From contig NZ_JACGZW010000003.1 in the NCBI RefSeq assembly GCF_014145675.1, positions 248,001-312,000 of the forward strand: 64,000 bases of DNA. Direction: 5' to 3'. Positions within the stretch are counted from its first letter, which is position 1, and the number at the start of each line of letters is the position of its first letter. This document shows, one piece after another, positions 16,474-25,533 of the stretch. The translations under genes were made by a program, and so were the position numbers. The notes beneath the pieces were generated by a model. It was not told where the DNA came from, made no database searches, and was given only the letters and a program-made list of their open reading frames with translations. The stretch comes from Amycolatopsis dendrobii. GTDB taxonomy: Bacteria > Actinomycetota > Actinomycetes > Mycobacteriales > Pseudonocardiaceae.

Positions 16474-17712
16474 ATGACAGCGTCCGTCCAGCCTGCCGGC
16501 ACCGCGCGTCCCACCTCCTCCGACGGCTTCATCGCGCTCGACGAGCAATGGAGCACGCACAACTACCATCCGCTGCCGGTCGTGATCGCCGAAGCCGAGG
16601 GCGCTTCGGTGACCGACGTGGCCGGCAAGTCCTATCTGGACTTCCTGGCCGGCTACTCCGCGCTCAACTTCGGCCACCGCAACCCCGAGCTGATCGCCGC
16701 CGCGACCGAGCAGCTGGGCCGCGTCACGCTCACCTCGCGCGCGTTCCACCACGACCAGCTGGGCCTGTTCTGCCGCGAGCTCGCCGAGCTGACCGGGACC
16801 GAAATGGTGCTGCCGATGAACTCCGGGGCCGAGGCCGTGGAGTCCGCGGTGAAGGTCGCGCGGAAGTGGGCGTACCAGGTCAAGGGCGTTCCGGCGGGCA
16901 CGGCGGAAATCGTGGTCGCGGCGTCGAACTTCCACGGCCGCACCACCACCATCGTCTCGTTCTCCGACGACGAAACCGCGCGCGCCGACTACGGCCCCTT
17001 CACGCCCGGCTTCGTCCAGGTGCCTTACGGCGACGCCGAAGCGTTGAAGGCAGCCATCACGCCGCGCACCGCGGCAGTGCTGATGGAGCCGATCCAGGGC
17101 GAGGCAGGCGTCATTGTGCCGCCCGAAGGGTTCTTCGCCGCAGTGCGACGGCTGTGCGACGAGAACAACGTGCTGATGATCGCCGACGAGATCCAGTCCG
17201 GTCTCGCGCGCACCGGCACCGTGCTCGCACTGGAGCACGAAGGCGTCCGCGCTGACCTGTACACGCTGGGCAAGGCCCTCGGCGGCGGCATCGTCCCGGT
17301 GTCCGCGGTGGTCGGCAGCCGCGACGTGCTGGGCGTGCTGAAGCCGGGCGAACACGGTTCGACCTTCGGCGGCAACCCGCTGGCGTGCGCGGTCGGCCGC
17401 GCTGTGGTGCGGATGCTGCAAACCGGCGAGTACCAGAAGCGGTCCGCCGAACTCGGCGCACACCTGCACGAGCGGCTGGCCAAGCTGGTCGGCGACGGCG
17501 TCTCGGAGGTCCGCGGACGCGGTCTGTGGGCAGGCGTCGACATCGCGCCGGGCGGCCCGACCGGACGGGCGGCGTCCGAGGCGCTGGCCGGATTGGGCGT
17601 GCTGTGCAAGGAAACGCACGACCGCACGTTGCGCGTCGCGCCGCCGCTGGTGATCACCGAAGCCGAACTGGACCGCGGCGTCGACGCGATCGCCCAGGTC
17701 GTGCGCGGCTGA
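16474..17712 (+). CDS. rocD: Ornithine--oxo-acid transaminase
   Basis: 412 residues, class III PLP aminotransferase converting ornithine and 2-oxoglutarate to glutamate semialdehyde and glutamate. Family blocks: NYHPLPVVI near the N-terminus (typical of ornithine aminotransferases), [18 protein letters not shown], the cofactor-binding [13 protein letters not shown], and the Schiff-base lysine in [16 protein letters not shown]. Its product is also the substrate of PruA (31004-32632), so it could feed arginine/ornithine carbon into the proline branch. No ribosome site is visible. TAGCCT lies exactly 6 nt before ATG 16474, so a leaderless transcript is likely. It ends in a strong hairpin. Confidence 0.96.
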   Translation: MTASVQPAGTARPTSSDGFIALDEQWSTHNYHPLPVVIAEAEGASVTDVAGKSYLDFLAGYSALNFGHRNPELIAAATEQLGRVTLTSRAFHHDQLGLFCRELAELTGTEMVLPMNSGAEAVESAVKVARKWAYQVKGVPAGTAEIVVAASNFHGRTTTIVSFSDDETARADYGPFTPGFVQVPYGDAEALKAAITPRTAAVLMEPIQGEAGVIVPPEGFFAAVRRLCDENNVLMIADEIQSGLARTGTVLALEHEGVRADLYTLGKALGGGIVPVSAVVGSRDVLGVLKPGEHGSTFGGNPLACAVGRAVVRMLQTGEYQKRSAELGAHLHERLAKLVGDGVSEVRGRGLWAGVDIAPGGPTGRAASEALAGLGVLCKETHDRTLRVAPPLVITEAELDRGVDAIAQVVRG

Positions 17713-17716
17713 CCTG

Positions 17717-17753
17717 CCCGGTGACCGCCGTTTTCCGGGCGGCGGTCACCGGG
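17717..17753. terminator. Bidirectional terminator between rocD and a convergent membrane-protein gene
   Basis: CCCGGTGACCGCCG (17717-17730) pairs perfectly with CGGCGGTCACCGGG (17740-17753), with TTTT at the start of the 9-nt loop. The right arm contains the stop codon of the minus-strand gene (17746-17748), so the two genes share one hairpin. Confidence 0.8.
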
Positions 17754-19224
17754 TGGGCATCACCGCGACCGTCGACCCGTCCGGCGAAGCGGTCACCTCG
17801 ATGCCGCGGCCGTACTCATCCTGGACGGACGTAGTCAGGCTCCACGTTCCGTCGTTCTGCCGGAGCGCCAACGAAACCTTGTCGCGCGGGAAGCCGGGCA
17901 TGCGCTCGTTCACCTTCGCGAGAATCGCGGGCAGCGCTTTCGGCGACAGTTCCGACAACGCGAACAGCGGCGCGCCCGGATCCGGCTGGATCGGCGAAGG
18001 CCGGTGTTCGACCAGACGTCCGCGATACCAGTCGTAGTCGTCCGAAGTGCCCGGACCTGGGCCAGGCACCTGGAATTCGACGTGGTCGGCCCGGATGATC
18101 GCCTCGTACGCTTCCGGACGGCCGCTCAGCTTGGTCAGCGACTCGGCGACCTGCCGGAAACCGTTCTCCGTGAACGCATCCGCGGTCAGCGCCGGTACGC
18201 CCTGCGCGTCCGCGACCAGCTGCCGGTTGCCGTCGTTGGCCGACCGGACGGTCATCGTGATTCCGACGTCCTCGCGCCGGACGCTCACGCGAGCGTCCGC
18301 CGGGTCTCCGCCGAAACTCGCGACAAGGCCGGGTATCGCGGCGAAATTGACTTCGTTCGCGGCGAATTGCTTGTCCGGCTTGCCAGCGCCGGACGAGTCG
18401 CGTTTGACCGTGCCGCCGCGATAGCTGAGGTACGCGCCGGGAATCGTGGCTCGCAACTGGTCCGGCTCCACCGTCAGGTCTTCGAAACGCTCGCTCTCGG
18501 CGGACAATTTCGCTATGCCGGCACGCAGATCCTCCGCGCTGAACAGGTCCGGCGGAGAGATCAGCTGACCGAGGACGTCGTCGCGGATCGGCACCAGCAG
18601 AGCCACCGCGACGACGACCGTGCTCACCACCGTCATCGCCAGCCGTCCGACCGCATTCCCTAGCCGCGCTTCAGGTTCCGGTGTGCGCTCCTCGCCGATG
18701 ATCCCGGCCTGCCACGGCCGCTGAGTCCATTCCCGCGGCGGATCAGCGTCCACCGCGACCACGCCGGGATACCGCGGACTGTGCCTGACGACAACGACCG
18801 TCCCCGGCTGATACGCCGCGGACCGCACCGGATGAATCAACTCCCGGGCCGTCGCCCGGTACGCAGTCTCGTCCGGCGGCGCGACGACCAGCTTCAACTC
18901 GGTCACGTACGCGTCGTTGACCTGCGCTCCGGTGTTCTTCAAGCGTTCGATCTTGGCGAGCGCGCGGTCGCCGTGCTGCTGGACGAACCGCATGCTCTGC
19001 GGAGACGCGTTCCCGCGCATCGATCGCGCGACGCTGCCGAGCGTCAGCGCCATGATCGCGAGGCTGAAGCCGACCGATCCGGCCGCGATGTACCAGCCGT
19101 AATCGAGGACGAACCCGCCGACGACGCCCGCGATCGCGAGCCCGAGCGGCACCGCGTACACCAGCCGCAGGAACCGGATCAGCCGGAGCGCCGACGCCCG
19201 CCGCGGTTCTGGTGAATTGAGCAC
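17746..19224 (-). CDS. Uncharacterised membrane protein, 492 aa
   Basis: I do not recognise a named family. Two hydrophobic helices lie at about residues 17-38 (LVYAVPLGLAIAGVVGGFVL) and 42-63 (WYIAAGSVGFSLAIMALTLG). A charged cytosolic stretch with a small beta-rich segment (GTVVVVRHSPRYPGVVAVDADP) follows, then a third helix at about 197-216 (AMTVVSTVVVAVALLVPI) and a long, probably extracytoplasmic, C-terminal half. That half has repeated ADHVEFQVPG and GTWSLTTSVQDEYGRGIEVTAS-like segments, suggesting a beta domain. Start GTG 19224 has TAAACA exactly 6 nt upstream, consistent with a leaderless mRNA. The neighbours give no clue to its role. Confidence 0.75.
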   Translation of the reverse strand: MLNSPEPRRASALRLIRFLRLVYAVPLGLAIAGVVGGFVLDYGWYIAAGSVGFSLAIMALTLGSVARSMRGNASPQSMRFVQQHGDRALAKIERLKNTGAQVNDAYVTELKLVVAPPDETAYRATARELIHPVRSAAYQPGTVVVVRHSPRYPGVVAVDADPPREWTQRPWQAGIIGEERTPEPEARLGNAVGRLAMTVVSTVVVAVALLVPIRDDVLGQLISPPDLFSAEDLRAGIAKLSAESERFEDLTVEPDQLRATIPGAYLSYRGGTVKRDSSGAGKPDKQFAANEVNFAAIPGLVASFGGDPADARVSVRREDVGITMTVRSANDGNRQLVADAQGVPALTADAFTENGFRQVAESLTKLSGRPEAYEAIIRADHVEFQVPGPGPGTSDDYDWYRGRLVEHRPSPIQPDPGAPLFALSELSPKALPAILAKVNERMPGFPRDKVSLALRQNDGTWSLTTSVQDEYGRGIEVTASPDGSTVAVMPTR

Positions 19225-19286
19225 AATGGGTGTTTACTGCACTCCGCGTGAAGACACCAGAGGCGGTGCTCACACAGCGTGCCCGC

Positions 19287-19637
19287 TCAGGCCGAAGTCA
19301 CCTCGACGCCGCTCAGCGCGTTGTTGGCCTGCTGCTGCCCGTCGCCGCCCGGCACGGTCGGGATGTCATCGGTGCTGAGGCCGGACAGGTACAGCCCGGC
19401 CTCGGCACCGGCCTCCGCGGACTGCCGTTTGCGGCGCGCCGTTTCGATCCTCGTCACCACGACCTGGCGCGCGCCGCCGGGCAGCTGCACCACAGCGTTC
19501 GCGCCCACCTGGACGGTGCCGTCGGTGACCGTGCCGGTGACCACGATTCCGCGCGTCGGGATCTGGTAGATCTCGGAAATCCGGAAACGGAACGGGCCGG
19601 ACGGGGTTTCGGCCGGACGGCGCGAGAACAGCGACAT
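19287..19637 (-). CDS. Small protein with an EF-Tu domain 2-like beta-barrel
   Basis: 116 residues. FRFRISEIYQIPTRGIVVTG followed by TVTDGTVQVGANAVVQLPGG has the pattern of translation-factor domain II (oligomer-binding barrel, as in EF-Tu: regulation by GTP-independent contacts). There is no G domain. The C-terminal third is Gly/Gln-rich and probably flexible. Stand-alone barrels like this are common in actinobacteria and have no assigned role. It ends 63 nt upstream of the next minus-strand gene; whether it shares a transcript with the serine hydrolase on its other side is not clear. Confidence 0.75.
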   Translation of the reverse strand: MSLFSRRPAETPSGPFRFRISEIYQIPTRGIVVTGTVTDGTVQVGANAVVQLPGGARQVVVTRIETARRKRQSAEAGAEAGLYLSGLSTDDIPTVPGGDGQQQANNALSGVEVTSA

Positions 19638-19672
19638 GGGACAAGCATCGCATTGCGGCGGTCACCCGGCTC

Positions 19673-20806
19673 TCACCGGCTGGCCGCCGCGTGCACTGCC
19701 GCGGCCAGGCGGTCGTGCTCCGGATAGGACCAGGTCGCGGAGAACTGCCGCCGCGTGTACCCGAACGCGACGCCGCTACGCGGGTCCACGAAGGACTCCG
19801 ACCCGGCGGATCCGTTGTGCCCGAACGCATTCGCGCCGAGGAACGGATACCGCAGCCCTTTCGCCTGGAACCCGAGCGCGTACTGGCCCGCTTCCCCGGT
19901 CACCAGATCACGGCCGGTGGAGTGGAGCATCGCGAACTCGCCGAGCGTGCCAGGTTCGAGCAGCCGACGCCGTCCGTCCAAACCGGACACCGCAGCCGCG
20001 TACAGCCCAGCCAGCCCCCGCGCGCTCCCTACGCCACCAGCGGAAACCTGCCCGAGCGCCCGCACCCGCCGGGTGTTCACGAACGCCACCTGATCGAGCG
20101 GCGGCGTCGAATCGAGCCCGTAGCCGATGCCGCCCAGGCTGTACGGACTCGGAACGTGCGCCTGGAACGCCGCGAGCTCCTCCGCGCCCGCCTCCCCCGC
20201 CAGCACCTCGCGGTACCGGTGCTCCTCCTGCTCGGGCAGCCCGAGATACAGGTCCAGGCCGTACGGTTTCCTGATCCGCGTCTCGAAGTGCTCCCGCACC
20301 GACCGCCCGGTGCCCCGCCGGACCACCTCCGCGACGACCGAGAACCCGGCGAATCCGCTGTAGCCGTAAGCAGATCCCGGTCGCCAGAACGGCCGCTGCC
20401 CGGCCAGCCGCTGCGCGATCACCCGATCGTCCGCGAGTTCCTCGGCGGACAGCCCGCCGTCCGCCCCGAGCACGCCGGAACGATGAGTCAGCACGTCGCG
20501 CACCGTGATTCCGCCCTTGCCCGCGGCGGCGAACTCAGGCCAGTGGCGCGCGACCGGCTCGTCCAGGTCCAGCGCGCCGTCCTGCACGAGCAACGCCACC
20601 ACCAGCGCGGTCGCCCCCTTGGTCGAGGAATACACGCCAGTCAACGTCTCGCCCGTGACGTCGCCCGCCCAGAGATCAACCACCAGCCGCCCCTGCACGC
20701 GGACCGCCAACTGCACGCCAGCACTCGCCTCAGCCGCTGTCGCGAACTCGTCGCGGACCGCCTCGAAACCGTCCGCGACGGTCCCGTGGATCTCAGTGTC
20801 CCCCAT
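19673..20806 (-). CDS. Serine hydrolase of the class C beta-lactamase/EstB family
   Basis: 377 residues. The SxxK nucleophile motif is TGVYSSTKGATALVVALL near residue 60; the second motif is SAYGYSGFAGF (Tyr-x-x in place of Tyr-x-Asn); the third triad-side block is FGHNGSAGSESFVDPRSGVAFGY. This set is that of family VIII carboxylesterases and EstB-type esterases, which share the penicillin-binding fold but mostly hydrolyse small esters. There is no signal peptide, so it is likely cytosolic. ATG 20806 is preceded by AGGGACAAGAACCA; the purine run is a weak ribosome site. A real beta-lactamase role is unlikely. Confidence 0.9.
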   Translation of the reverse strand: MGDTEIHGTVADGFEAVRDEFATAAEASAGVQLAVRVQGRLVVDLWAGDVTGETLTGVYSSTKGATALVVALLVQDGALDLDEPVARHWPEFAAAGKGGITVRDVLTHRSGVLGADGGLSAEELADDRVIAQRLAGQRPFWRPGSAYGYSGFAGFSVVAEVVRRGTGRSVREHFETRIRKPYGLDLYLGLPEQEEHRYREVLAGEAGAEELAAFQAHVPSPYSLGGIGYGLDSTPPLDQVAFVNTRRVRALGQVSAGGVGSARGLAGLYAAAVSGLDGRRRLLEPGTLGEFAMLHSTGRDLVTGEAGQYALGFQAKGLRYPFLGANAFGHNGSAGSESFVDPRSGVAFGYTRRQFSATWSYPEHDRLAAAVHAAASR

Positions 20807-20883
20807 TGGTTCTTGTCCCTCCGTTCGTCAGTGTCGAAAGGAGGACCCGCGCGCCGCCGTGAATGTGACTAGGCTTCGTTCCC

Positions 20884-21465
20884 GTGACCGCCAGGCGAAC
20901 CCTCGCCCTATTCGCCGCGCTCTGCGCGCTCGCCACAGTCGCGTTGGGACTGCTAGTCGCGCCCTACGCTCCCGGCACAGTGGACCAATGGGCCGAGAGG
21001 TCTGCCTCGAAGCTGAACTCGGGCCTGCTCGGCACACTCGTGCTGCCCACCGAGCCGTACGTACTCATCCCGGCCGTCGTCGTCATCGCCGGAATCTGCC
21101 TCTACCGCCGCAACCGCCTCGACGCACTACTCGCCGTGGCAGGTCCCTTCGTCGCCATCGCGCTGAACAGCTGGGCGCTGAAACCAGCCTTCGACCGCTG
21201 GAAAGGCGGCACGCTCGTCTACCCGAGCGGCCACACCGTCAGCCTGGTAGCCGTGCTCACCGCCGTAGTACTGCTGGTCAGATTCAAGGCAGCCGCCGTT
21301 GCGGCAGGCACAGTGCTCGTCTGCTGCGCAGCCGTAGGCATGATCGGCCTCGGCTACCACTACCTGACCGACATCGCCGGCGGCGTCTGCTTCGCCCCCG
21401 CCGTGGTCACCGCGATGCGGGCGGCGCTGTCACCGCGTCGCGCGCGAGAGCCGTCAACCGGCTGA
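20884..21465 (+). CDS. PAP2 superfamily membrane phosphatase
   Basis: 193 residues. Predicted integral membrane lipid phosphatase. The three PAP2 motifs are recognisable in order: KPAFDRWKGG (K-x6-R-like), YPSGHTVSLVAVL (PSGH) and GLGYHYLTDIAGG (H-x3-D). About five hydrophobic helices are present. Likely substrates are undecaprenyl pyrophosphate or phosphatidic acid; the sequence does not decide. GTG 20884 is preceded by TAGGCT 8 nt upstream rather than a ribosome site. The last 59 bases overlap the 3' end of zapE on the other strand. Confidence 0.9.
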   Translation: MTARRTLALFAALCALATVALGLLVAPYAPGTVDQWAERSASKLNSGLLGTLVLPTEPYVLIPAVVVIAGICLYRRNRLDALLAVAGPFVAIALNSWALKPAFDRWKGGTLVYPSGHTVSLVAVLTAVVLLVRFKAAAVAAGTVLVCCAAVGMIGLGYHYLTDIAGGVCFAPAVVTAMRAALSPRRAREPSTG

Positions 21466-22450
21466 TCGCCCGCAGGTACTTCTTGCGGTAACCGCCGTTC
21501 AGCATCTCCTCGCCGAACAGTTCGGGCAGCGGCACGCCGGACACGACCACCGGAATGGCCCGGTCGTACAGCCGGTCCGCCAACGCGACCAGCCGAAGCC
21601 CGACCATCTGGTCCGGCACTGGCGTCACGTGCTTGAGGTGGACCCGCCGGATCCCGTCGAGCAGCTTCCCGTACCGCGAGGGATGCAGCCGCTCGAGATG
21701 CGCCATCAACGCGCTGAATTCGTCCACAGTGGACCCTTCATGCGCGGCCGCCGAGGCGTCGATCTCGTCGTCGCCGACCGGCGGCGGCGCATCCGGCAGC
21801 CCGCGGTGCCGGTAGTCCGGCCCGTCGACGCGCACGACGCCGAACCGCCGCGACAACGCCTGGATCTCGCGCAGGAAGTCCTCCGCCGCGAACCGCCCCT
21901 CGCCGAGCTTGTCCGGCAGGGTGTTGGAGGTCGCCGCGACGTAGACGCCCGCGTCGGTGAGTTCCTGCAGCAACCGGCTGACCAACGTGGTGTCGCCGGG
22001 ATCGTCGAGCTCGAACTCGTCGATCGCCAGCAGCCGGTGTTGCGAAAGCCGCGCGACCGCGTTGGCGAACCCCAGCGCGCCGACGAGGTGGGTCAGCTCG
22101 ACGAACGTGCCGTACGCCTTGGGCCCCGGAGTCTCGTGCCAAGTCGACGCGAGCAGGTGGGTTTTGCCGACCCCGAACCCGCCGTCGAGGTAAAGCCCCA
22201 TCGGCCCGTCCGGAATCGCCGCCCCGCCGCCGAAGAGCGACCGCAAGCGGGACTTCTTGGCCTTAGCCGCCCCGATCCGCGAAGCGAACGCCGAACACGC
22301 CTCGACCGCGGCCGCCTGGCTGGGCTCGTCCGGATTGGGCAGGTAAGTGGAAAACCGAGCCTCGCCGAACCGCGGCGGCGGCACGAGGGACGCGATCAGC
22401 TCGTCGGCCCCAAGCTCGGGAAACCGGTCGGTCAGCGCAGCTGCGGGCAT
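21407..22450 (-). CDS. zapE: Cell division protein ZapE (AFG1-like ATPase)
   Basis: 347 residues. P-loop ATPase that in Escherichia coli acts at the constricting Z-ring. Walker A is LDGGFGVGKTHLLAS, Walker B is LLAIDEFELDDPGD, sensor-like block ATSNTLPDKLGEGRFAAEDF, and the RYGKLLDGIRRVHL and RLVALADRLYDRAIPVVVSG blocks complete the AFG1 signature. ATG 22450 gives MPAAALTDRFPELGADEL; TAGGCT lies 8 nt upstream. An ATG at 22516 would add 22 unconserved residues. Its 3' end overlaps the convergent PAP2 gene. Confidence 0.92.
   Translation of the reverse strand: MPAAALTDRFPELGADELIASLVPPPRFGEARFSTYLPNPDEPSQAAAVEACSAFASRIGAAKAKKSRLRSLFGGGAAIPDGPMGLYLDGGFGVGKTHLLASTWHETPGPKAYGTFVELTHLVGALGFANAVARLSQHRLLAIDEFELDDPGDTTLVSRLLQELTDAGVYVAATSNTLPDKLGEGRFAAEDFLREIQALSRRFGVVRVDGPDYRHRGLPDAPPPVGDDEIDASAAAHEGSTVDEFSALMAHLERLHPSRYGKLLDGIRRVHLKHVTPVPDQMVGLRLVALADRLYDRAIPVVVSGVPLPELFGEEMLNGGYRKKYLRAISRLTALARDAVTAPPASR
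21722..21734. repeat. GTCCAC(W)GTGGAC palindrome, perfect copy
   Basis: GTCCACAGTGGAC, inside zapE. One of three perfect copies; see findings. Confidence 0.8.
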
Positions 22451-23120
22451 GGTCGGAGAGCCTATCCGGACGGTGCCGGCCCCTTCGGCGCGCCTCAGCC
22501 GGGCCGCGAACGGCAAATCCCCCGGTCGGAGCCGCTTTCGGCTGCGGACGGGGAGGGTGCGGCGGGATGCGTGTGGTAACTGTCACCGGGCTGCCGCGCT
22601 GGTCAGGCGCCCCGCTGCGCTGGCTCGGTCGGGCGCTGCGGCGCTGGGCCGAGCCGCGTGGCCAGAACCGGCGCAGTGGCTCGGCACCACGGAACAGGGG
22701 CCGAAATGCTCGGCCAGACCGCTGCGAACAGCGAGGTCGCCCTGCACCGCGTCGCTGGGTCGAGGCGTGTCACCGACCCAGCGCGAGCAGGGGCCTAGCC
22801 CCGCGCCGCTGTCCTGGTTCGAGCTGCATGGCTGGCCTGGCGCGAACGGCGGATCGCGGCGGCGGAGTCGATCACCGGCGTGCGGGCAGCGGCACGGCCG
22901 CCGAGGCAGCCATCGCACGGGGCTCGGGTCCGTCGGCCGCCGGTCAAGTCCGGCATGGCTCGGCACGGGCTTTTCACGTGCTGCCGACTCACCCATTCGA
23001 GGGATGCCGCGTGAGTTTTCGCCCGGTCGGGAGGTCCTTCCGGCGAGCACGTCTCCGGCGCCGCGGGCCGCTCGCGGCGACACTGGACGCGCCATGTCCG
23101 CATACAGGGAGCGAGGAACC
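22451..23120. other. 670-bp intergenic region, no gene seen
   Basis: This region lies between the divergent zapE and Asp23 genes. Open frames cross it on both strands but are Arg/Pro/Gly-rich and lack family likeness. A 10-bp hairpin (CGCTGGGTCG at 22753-22762 with CGACCCAGCG at 22774-22783, 11-nt loop) is the only clear structure. The promoter of the envelope-stress cluster is expected in the last 100 bp. Confidence 0.55.
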
Positions 23121-23576
23121 ATGCCGAGCACGAACCGGCCCGATGTGCCTACCGCTGTTCCGTCTTCCGCGCTGGCGGCGGTCGACCAGACGGACACCGC
23201 GGGACGCACCACGATCTCGTCGCTGGTCGTGCAGAAGATCGCGGCGCTGTCGACGCGCGAGGTCGCCGGGGTGCACGCGCTCGGCGGCGGGGTGTCGCGG
23301 GCGATCGGGGCCATCCGGGACCGGATCCCGGGTTCGGGCGCGACCTCCACCGCGGGCGTCTCGGTCGAGGTCGGCGAGAAGCAGGCCGCGATCGACCTCG
23401 ACGTCGTCGTCGAGTACGGCGCGCGTATCGCGGAAGTCGCCCGCGACGTGCGGCGCAACGTCATCACCTCCGTCGAGCAGATCACCGGGCTCGAGGTGAT
23501 CGAGGTCAACATCGCGGTCAACGACATCCACCTGCCCGGCGAGGAGGACGAGCCCGAGTCGAGCCGGGTCGAATGA
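23121..23576 (+). CDS. Asp23/Gls24 family envelope stress protein
   Basis: 151 residues, first gene of a five-gene cluster. The Asp23 domain (about residues 25-140) is seen as TTISSLVVQKIAALSTREVAGVHAL and AIDLDVVVEYGARIAEVARD, VRRNVITSVEQITGLEVIEV. In Staphylococcus aureus Asp23 is a membrane-proximal protein anchored by AmaP and linked to alkaline/cell-wall stress. ATG 23121 has GGGAGCGAGGAACC upstream, a clear ribosome site. A 239-bp gap separates it from the next gene, larger than the others in the cluster, so that gap may hold an internal promoter. Confidence 0.92.
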   Translation: MPSTNRPDVPTAVPSSALAAVDQTDTAGRTTISSLVVQKIAALSTREVAGVHALGGGVSRAIGAIRDRIPGSGATSTAGVSVEVGEKQAAIDLDVVVEYGARIAEVARDVRRNVITSVEQITGLEVIEVNIAVNDIHLPGEEDEPESSRVE

Positions 23577-23815
23577 CCTGGTGACCGACCGGTGTCTCGG
23601 CCACGGCAGCTCAAGCGCGGCGCTTCGACCGCGCCGGGGCGCCGCCGTCAGCCGGGCCGGGCCGGTTCGGGCCCAGTGACGGCGTTCCGCTCCGGCGAAC
23701 CCGGAGCACCGAGCGAGCCGCAGCCGCGAAGACGCTCGCCAAACCGAACACCGCAGCACCTCAGACCAGCCATCACCGCAACCGCCGCAGCACGCACATC
23801 CCAGGAGGGCGCACG

Positions 23816-23992
23816 TTGAACGCTACGCAGACCGGGATCCTCGCCGGGCTGATTCTCGGCCTGGCCGCCACGCAAGGGTTCACCGCTTTCCTGGTGACCT
23901 TCGCGGTCGGCATCATCGGGCTCGTGGTCGGCCGGGTCCTCGACGGCGAACTCGACCTCGGCGACCTGTTCGGGAAGGGCCGAGACAAGTGA
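23816..23992 (+). CDS. Small DUF2273-like membrane protein, TTG start
   Basis: 58 residues. TTG 23816 follows an excellent ribosome site (AGGAGGGC, 7-nt spacing), and the stop overlaps the next GTG start by four bases, so it is a real gene despite its size. Two hydrophobic stretches, TGILAGLILGLAATQGF and TAFLVTFAVGIIGLVVG, form a hairpin, and an acidic tail ELDLGDLFGKGRDK follows. Small DUF2273 proteins are regular members of Asp23/AmaP clusters. Confidence 0.85.
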   Translation: MNATQTGILAGLILGLAATQGFTAFLVTFAVGIIGLVVGRVLDGELDLGDLFGKGRDK

Positions 23993-24375
23993 CCGGGGCG
24001 GTCGAGGCAGGGCCGTCCCGCAGCGACCTTCCGGAGGCCGCCGAGCGCGGTTCGCTGACCATCGCGCACGCCGTGGTGCGCAAGGTCGCGCAGCACGCCG
24101 CCGACCAGGTGCCGGGAACGATGCGCACCGAGCGCCGCGTCGCGGGGGTCAGCACCGGGATGACCGGCACGTCCGCGAAAGTTGGCGGCTCGGACAACGA
24201 CGTCGAGCTGTCGCTCGATCTCGCGTTGCGTTATCCGGCACCGGTGCGGGAAGTGACCGGGCAGGTGCGCGCGAAAGTCGTCGAAGAGGTCGAACGCATC
24301 ACCTCCTATCACGTGCGTTCAGTCGCGGTGACGGTCACCGCGCTGCTGCCGGACGTGCCGCCGAGGGTGCGATGA
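23989..24375 (+). CDS. Second Asp23/Gls24-like protein
   Basis: 128 residues. LTIAHAVVRKVAQHAADQVPG and VELSLDLALRYPAPVREVTGQV, VVEEVERITSYHVRSVAVTV show the Asp23 fold, with lower similarity than the first gene and a central SGSAKVGG-like loop. GTG 23989 overlaps the preceding stop, and its own stop overlaps the next start, so it sits in a tightly coupled operon. It probably forms a complex with the other Asp23 protein or the membrane partners. Confidence 0.85.
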   Translation: MTGAVEAGPSRSDLPEAAERGSLTIAHAVVRKVAQHAADQVPGTMRTERRVAGVSTGMTGTSAKVGGSDNDVELSLDLALRYPAPVREVTGQVRAKVVEEVERITSYHVRSVAVTVTALLPDVPPRVR

Positions 24376-24908
24376 TGCGCATCCTCGTCCGTCTTCTGTC
24401 CACACTGCTCGGCCTGGCCGTCGCGGCCGGCGGCGCGTTGCTGGCACTCGAGGTCGGGTGGGCCTGGTGGCAGCCCGGCAAGGAACCGCTGCTCGTGCCG
24501 TGGCATCGGTGGAAAACCGCGATCGCCGAGCTGGACTGGACCAGCACGCCGGTGCGGATCACCGCGGGAATCGCCGTGCTCGCCGGGCTTGTGCTCCTGT
24601 TGCTGGCACTCGGTGCGGGCGACCGCGCGGTACGGATGACCGATCCCGCTGACGGCATCACGGTGAACACCTCGCCGCGCGCGCTCGCGCGGCTGGTCGG
24701 GCTGGCGGTGCGCGCGGAGGACAACGTGCGCGGCGCGTCCGTGACGGCCAGTTCCCGTCGGGTCCGCGTGCGCGCGACAAGCCGGCTGGAAAACGAGGAA
24801 CAATTGCGGCCGCGGCTGCTGGAAACTGTCGCGGGGGTGCTGGACGACCTCCCGCTGCAGCGTCGTCCGAAGGTGTCCGTGGTCGTCGACTCCCCGAAGG
24901 ACCGGTGA
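24372..24908 (+). CDS. DUF6286-type membrane protein of the Asp23/AmaP cluster
   Basis: 178 residues. Two membrane helices (LVRLLSTLLGLAVAAGGALLAL near residues 5-27, and VRITAGIAVLAGLVLLLLAL near 61-80) flank a short outside loop with Trp residues (WAWWQPGKEPLLVPWHRW). The C-terminal cytosolic part (RALARLVGLAVRAEDNVRGASV) has the mixed alpha/beta look of AmaP-type proteins. ATG pair at 24372 overlaps the stop before it. Its task is probably to anchor or organise Asp23 at the membrane (inference from context). Confidence 0.8.
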   Translation: MMRILVRLLSTLLGLAVAAGGALLALEVGWAWWQPGKEPLLVPWHRWKTAIAELDWTSTPVRITAGIAVLAGLVLLLLALGAGDRAVRMTDPADGITVNTSPRALARLVGLAVRAEDNVRGASVTASSRRVRVRATSRLENEEQLRPRLLETVAGVLDDLPLQRRPKVSVVVDSPKDR

Positions 24909-25507
24909 TGAGCGCTTCCGCGGCGCGTCGCGCGCAAGGCCGTTCGTACGGTGCCGAGCGCACGCTGACCTCCTTGGTCGGCGTGCTCGGGGTGCTGGCT
25001 GGTGCCGGTGCGCTGGTGGTCGGCATGGGGTGGCTCGGGCAGTTCCGCGGGCACCGGCCGGTGCTCGACCCGATCGCGGTCGGCTGGCTCGGCGACCACG
25101 CGCTGTACGCGCGGATCGGTGCGGTGGTGCTCGGGGTGCTGCTGCTCGTGTTCGGACTGTGGTGGTTTTTCCGTTCGCTGCGCCCGGAACGCCGTCCGGA
25201 CCTGAAGCTCGACGAGACGATCGGCGCGGAGCTGACCGTCACGGCCGGAGCACTGGCCGGAGCCGTGCAAACGGACGCGGAGAGCGTCGACGGGGTTACC
25301 CGGGCTCGCGTCCGGTCGGTGGGCACCGTGGCCGATCCGGCGTTGCGGATCACGCTCTGGCTGGCCGAGGGCACGGAAGTCCGGCGGGTGTGGGAAGACC
25401 TCGACGCGTACGTGCTGACCCGGGCCAGGGAGTCGCTCGGCGTCGAGACCCTGCCGACCGCGGTGCGGCTCGAACTCGACACGACCGGCCCGGCACGCGT
25501 GCGCTGA
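24905..25507 (+). CDS. amaP: AmaP-like membrane anchor of Asp23
   Basis: 200 residues. Topology is the same as the gene before: helix 1 (LTSLVGVLGVLAGAGALVVG, about 21-42), helix 2 (IGAVVLGVLLLVFGLWWFF, about 71-90), then a cytosolic domain (IGAELTVTAGALAGAVQTDAE and VRRVWEDLDAYVLTRARESLG). This matches alkaline-shock-response membrane anchor proteins. GTG 24905 overlaps the preceding stop (GTGATG; the ATG at 24908 is an alternative). It is the last gene of the cluster and ends 26 nt before the ligase gene. Confidence 0.82.
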   Translation: MMSASAARRAQGRSYGAERTLTSLVGVLGVLAGAGALVVGMGWLGQFRGHRPVLDPIAVGWLGDHALYARIGAVVLGVLLLVFGLWWFFRSLRPERRPDLKLDETIGAELTVTAGALAGAVQTDAESVDGVTRARVRSVGTVADPALRITLWLAEGTEVRRVWEDLDAYVLTRARESLGVETLPTAVRLELDTTGPARVR

Positions 25508-25533
25508 TCCCGCGTTTCGCCCAGAATGCCCGC

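Noticed and set aside
19673..20806. Beta-lactamase resistance gene
   Set aside because: The motifs fit family VIII esterases, with no signal peptide; an antibiotic-hydrolysing role is not supported.
22567..23499. 310-codon plus-strand frame upstream of the Asp23 gene
   Set aside because: It overlaps the true Asp23 frame in another phase and is dominated by Arg, Pro and Ala; no domain seen.
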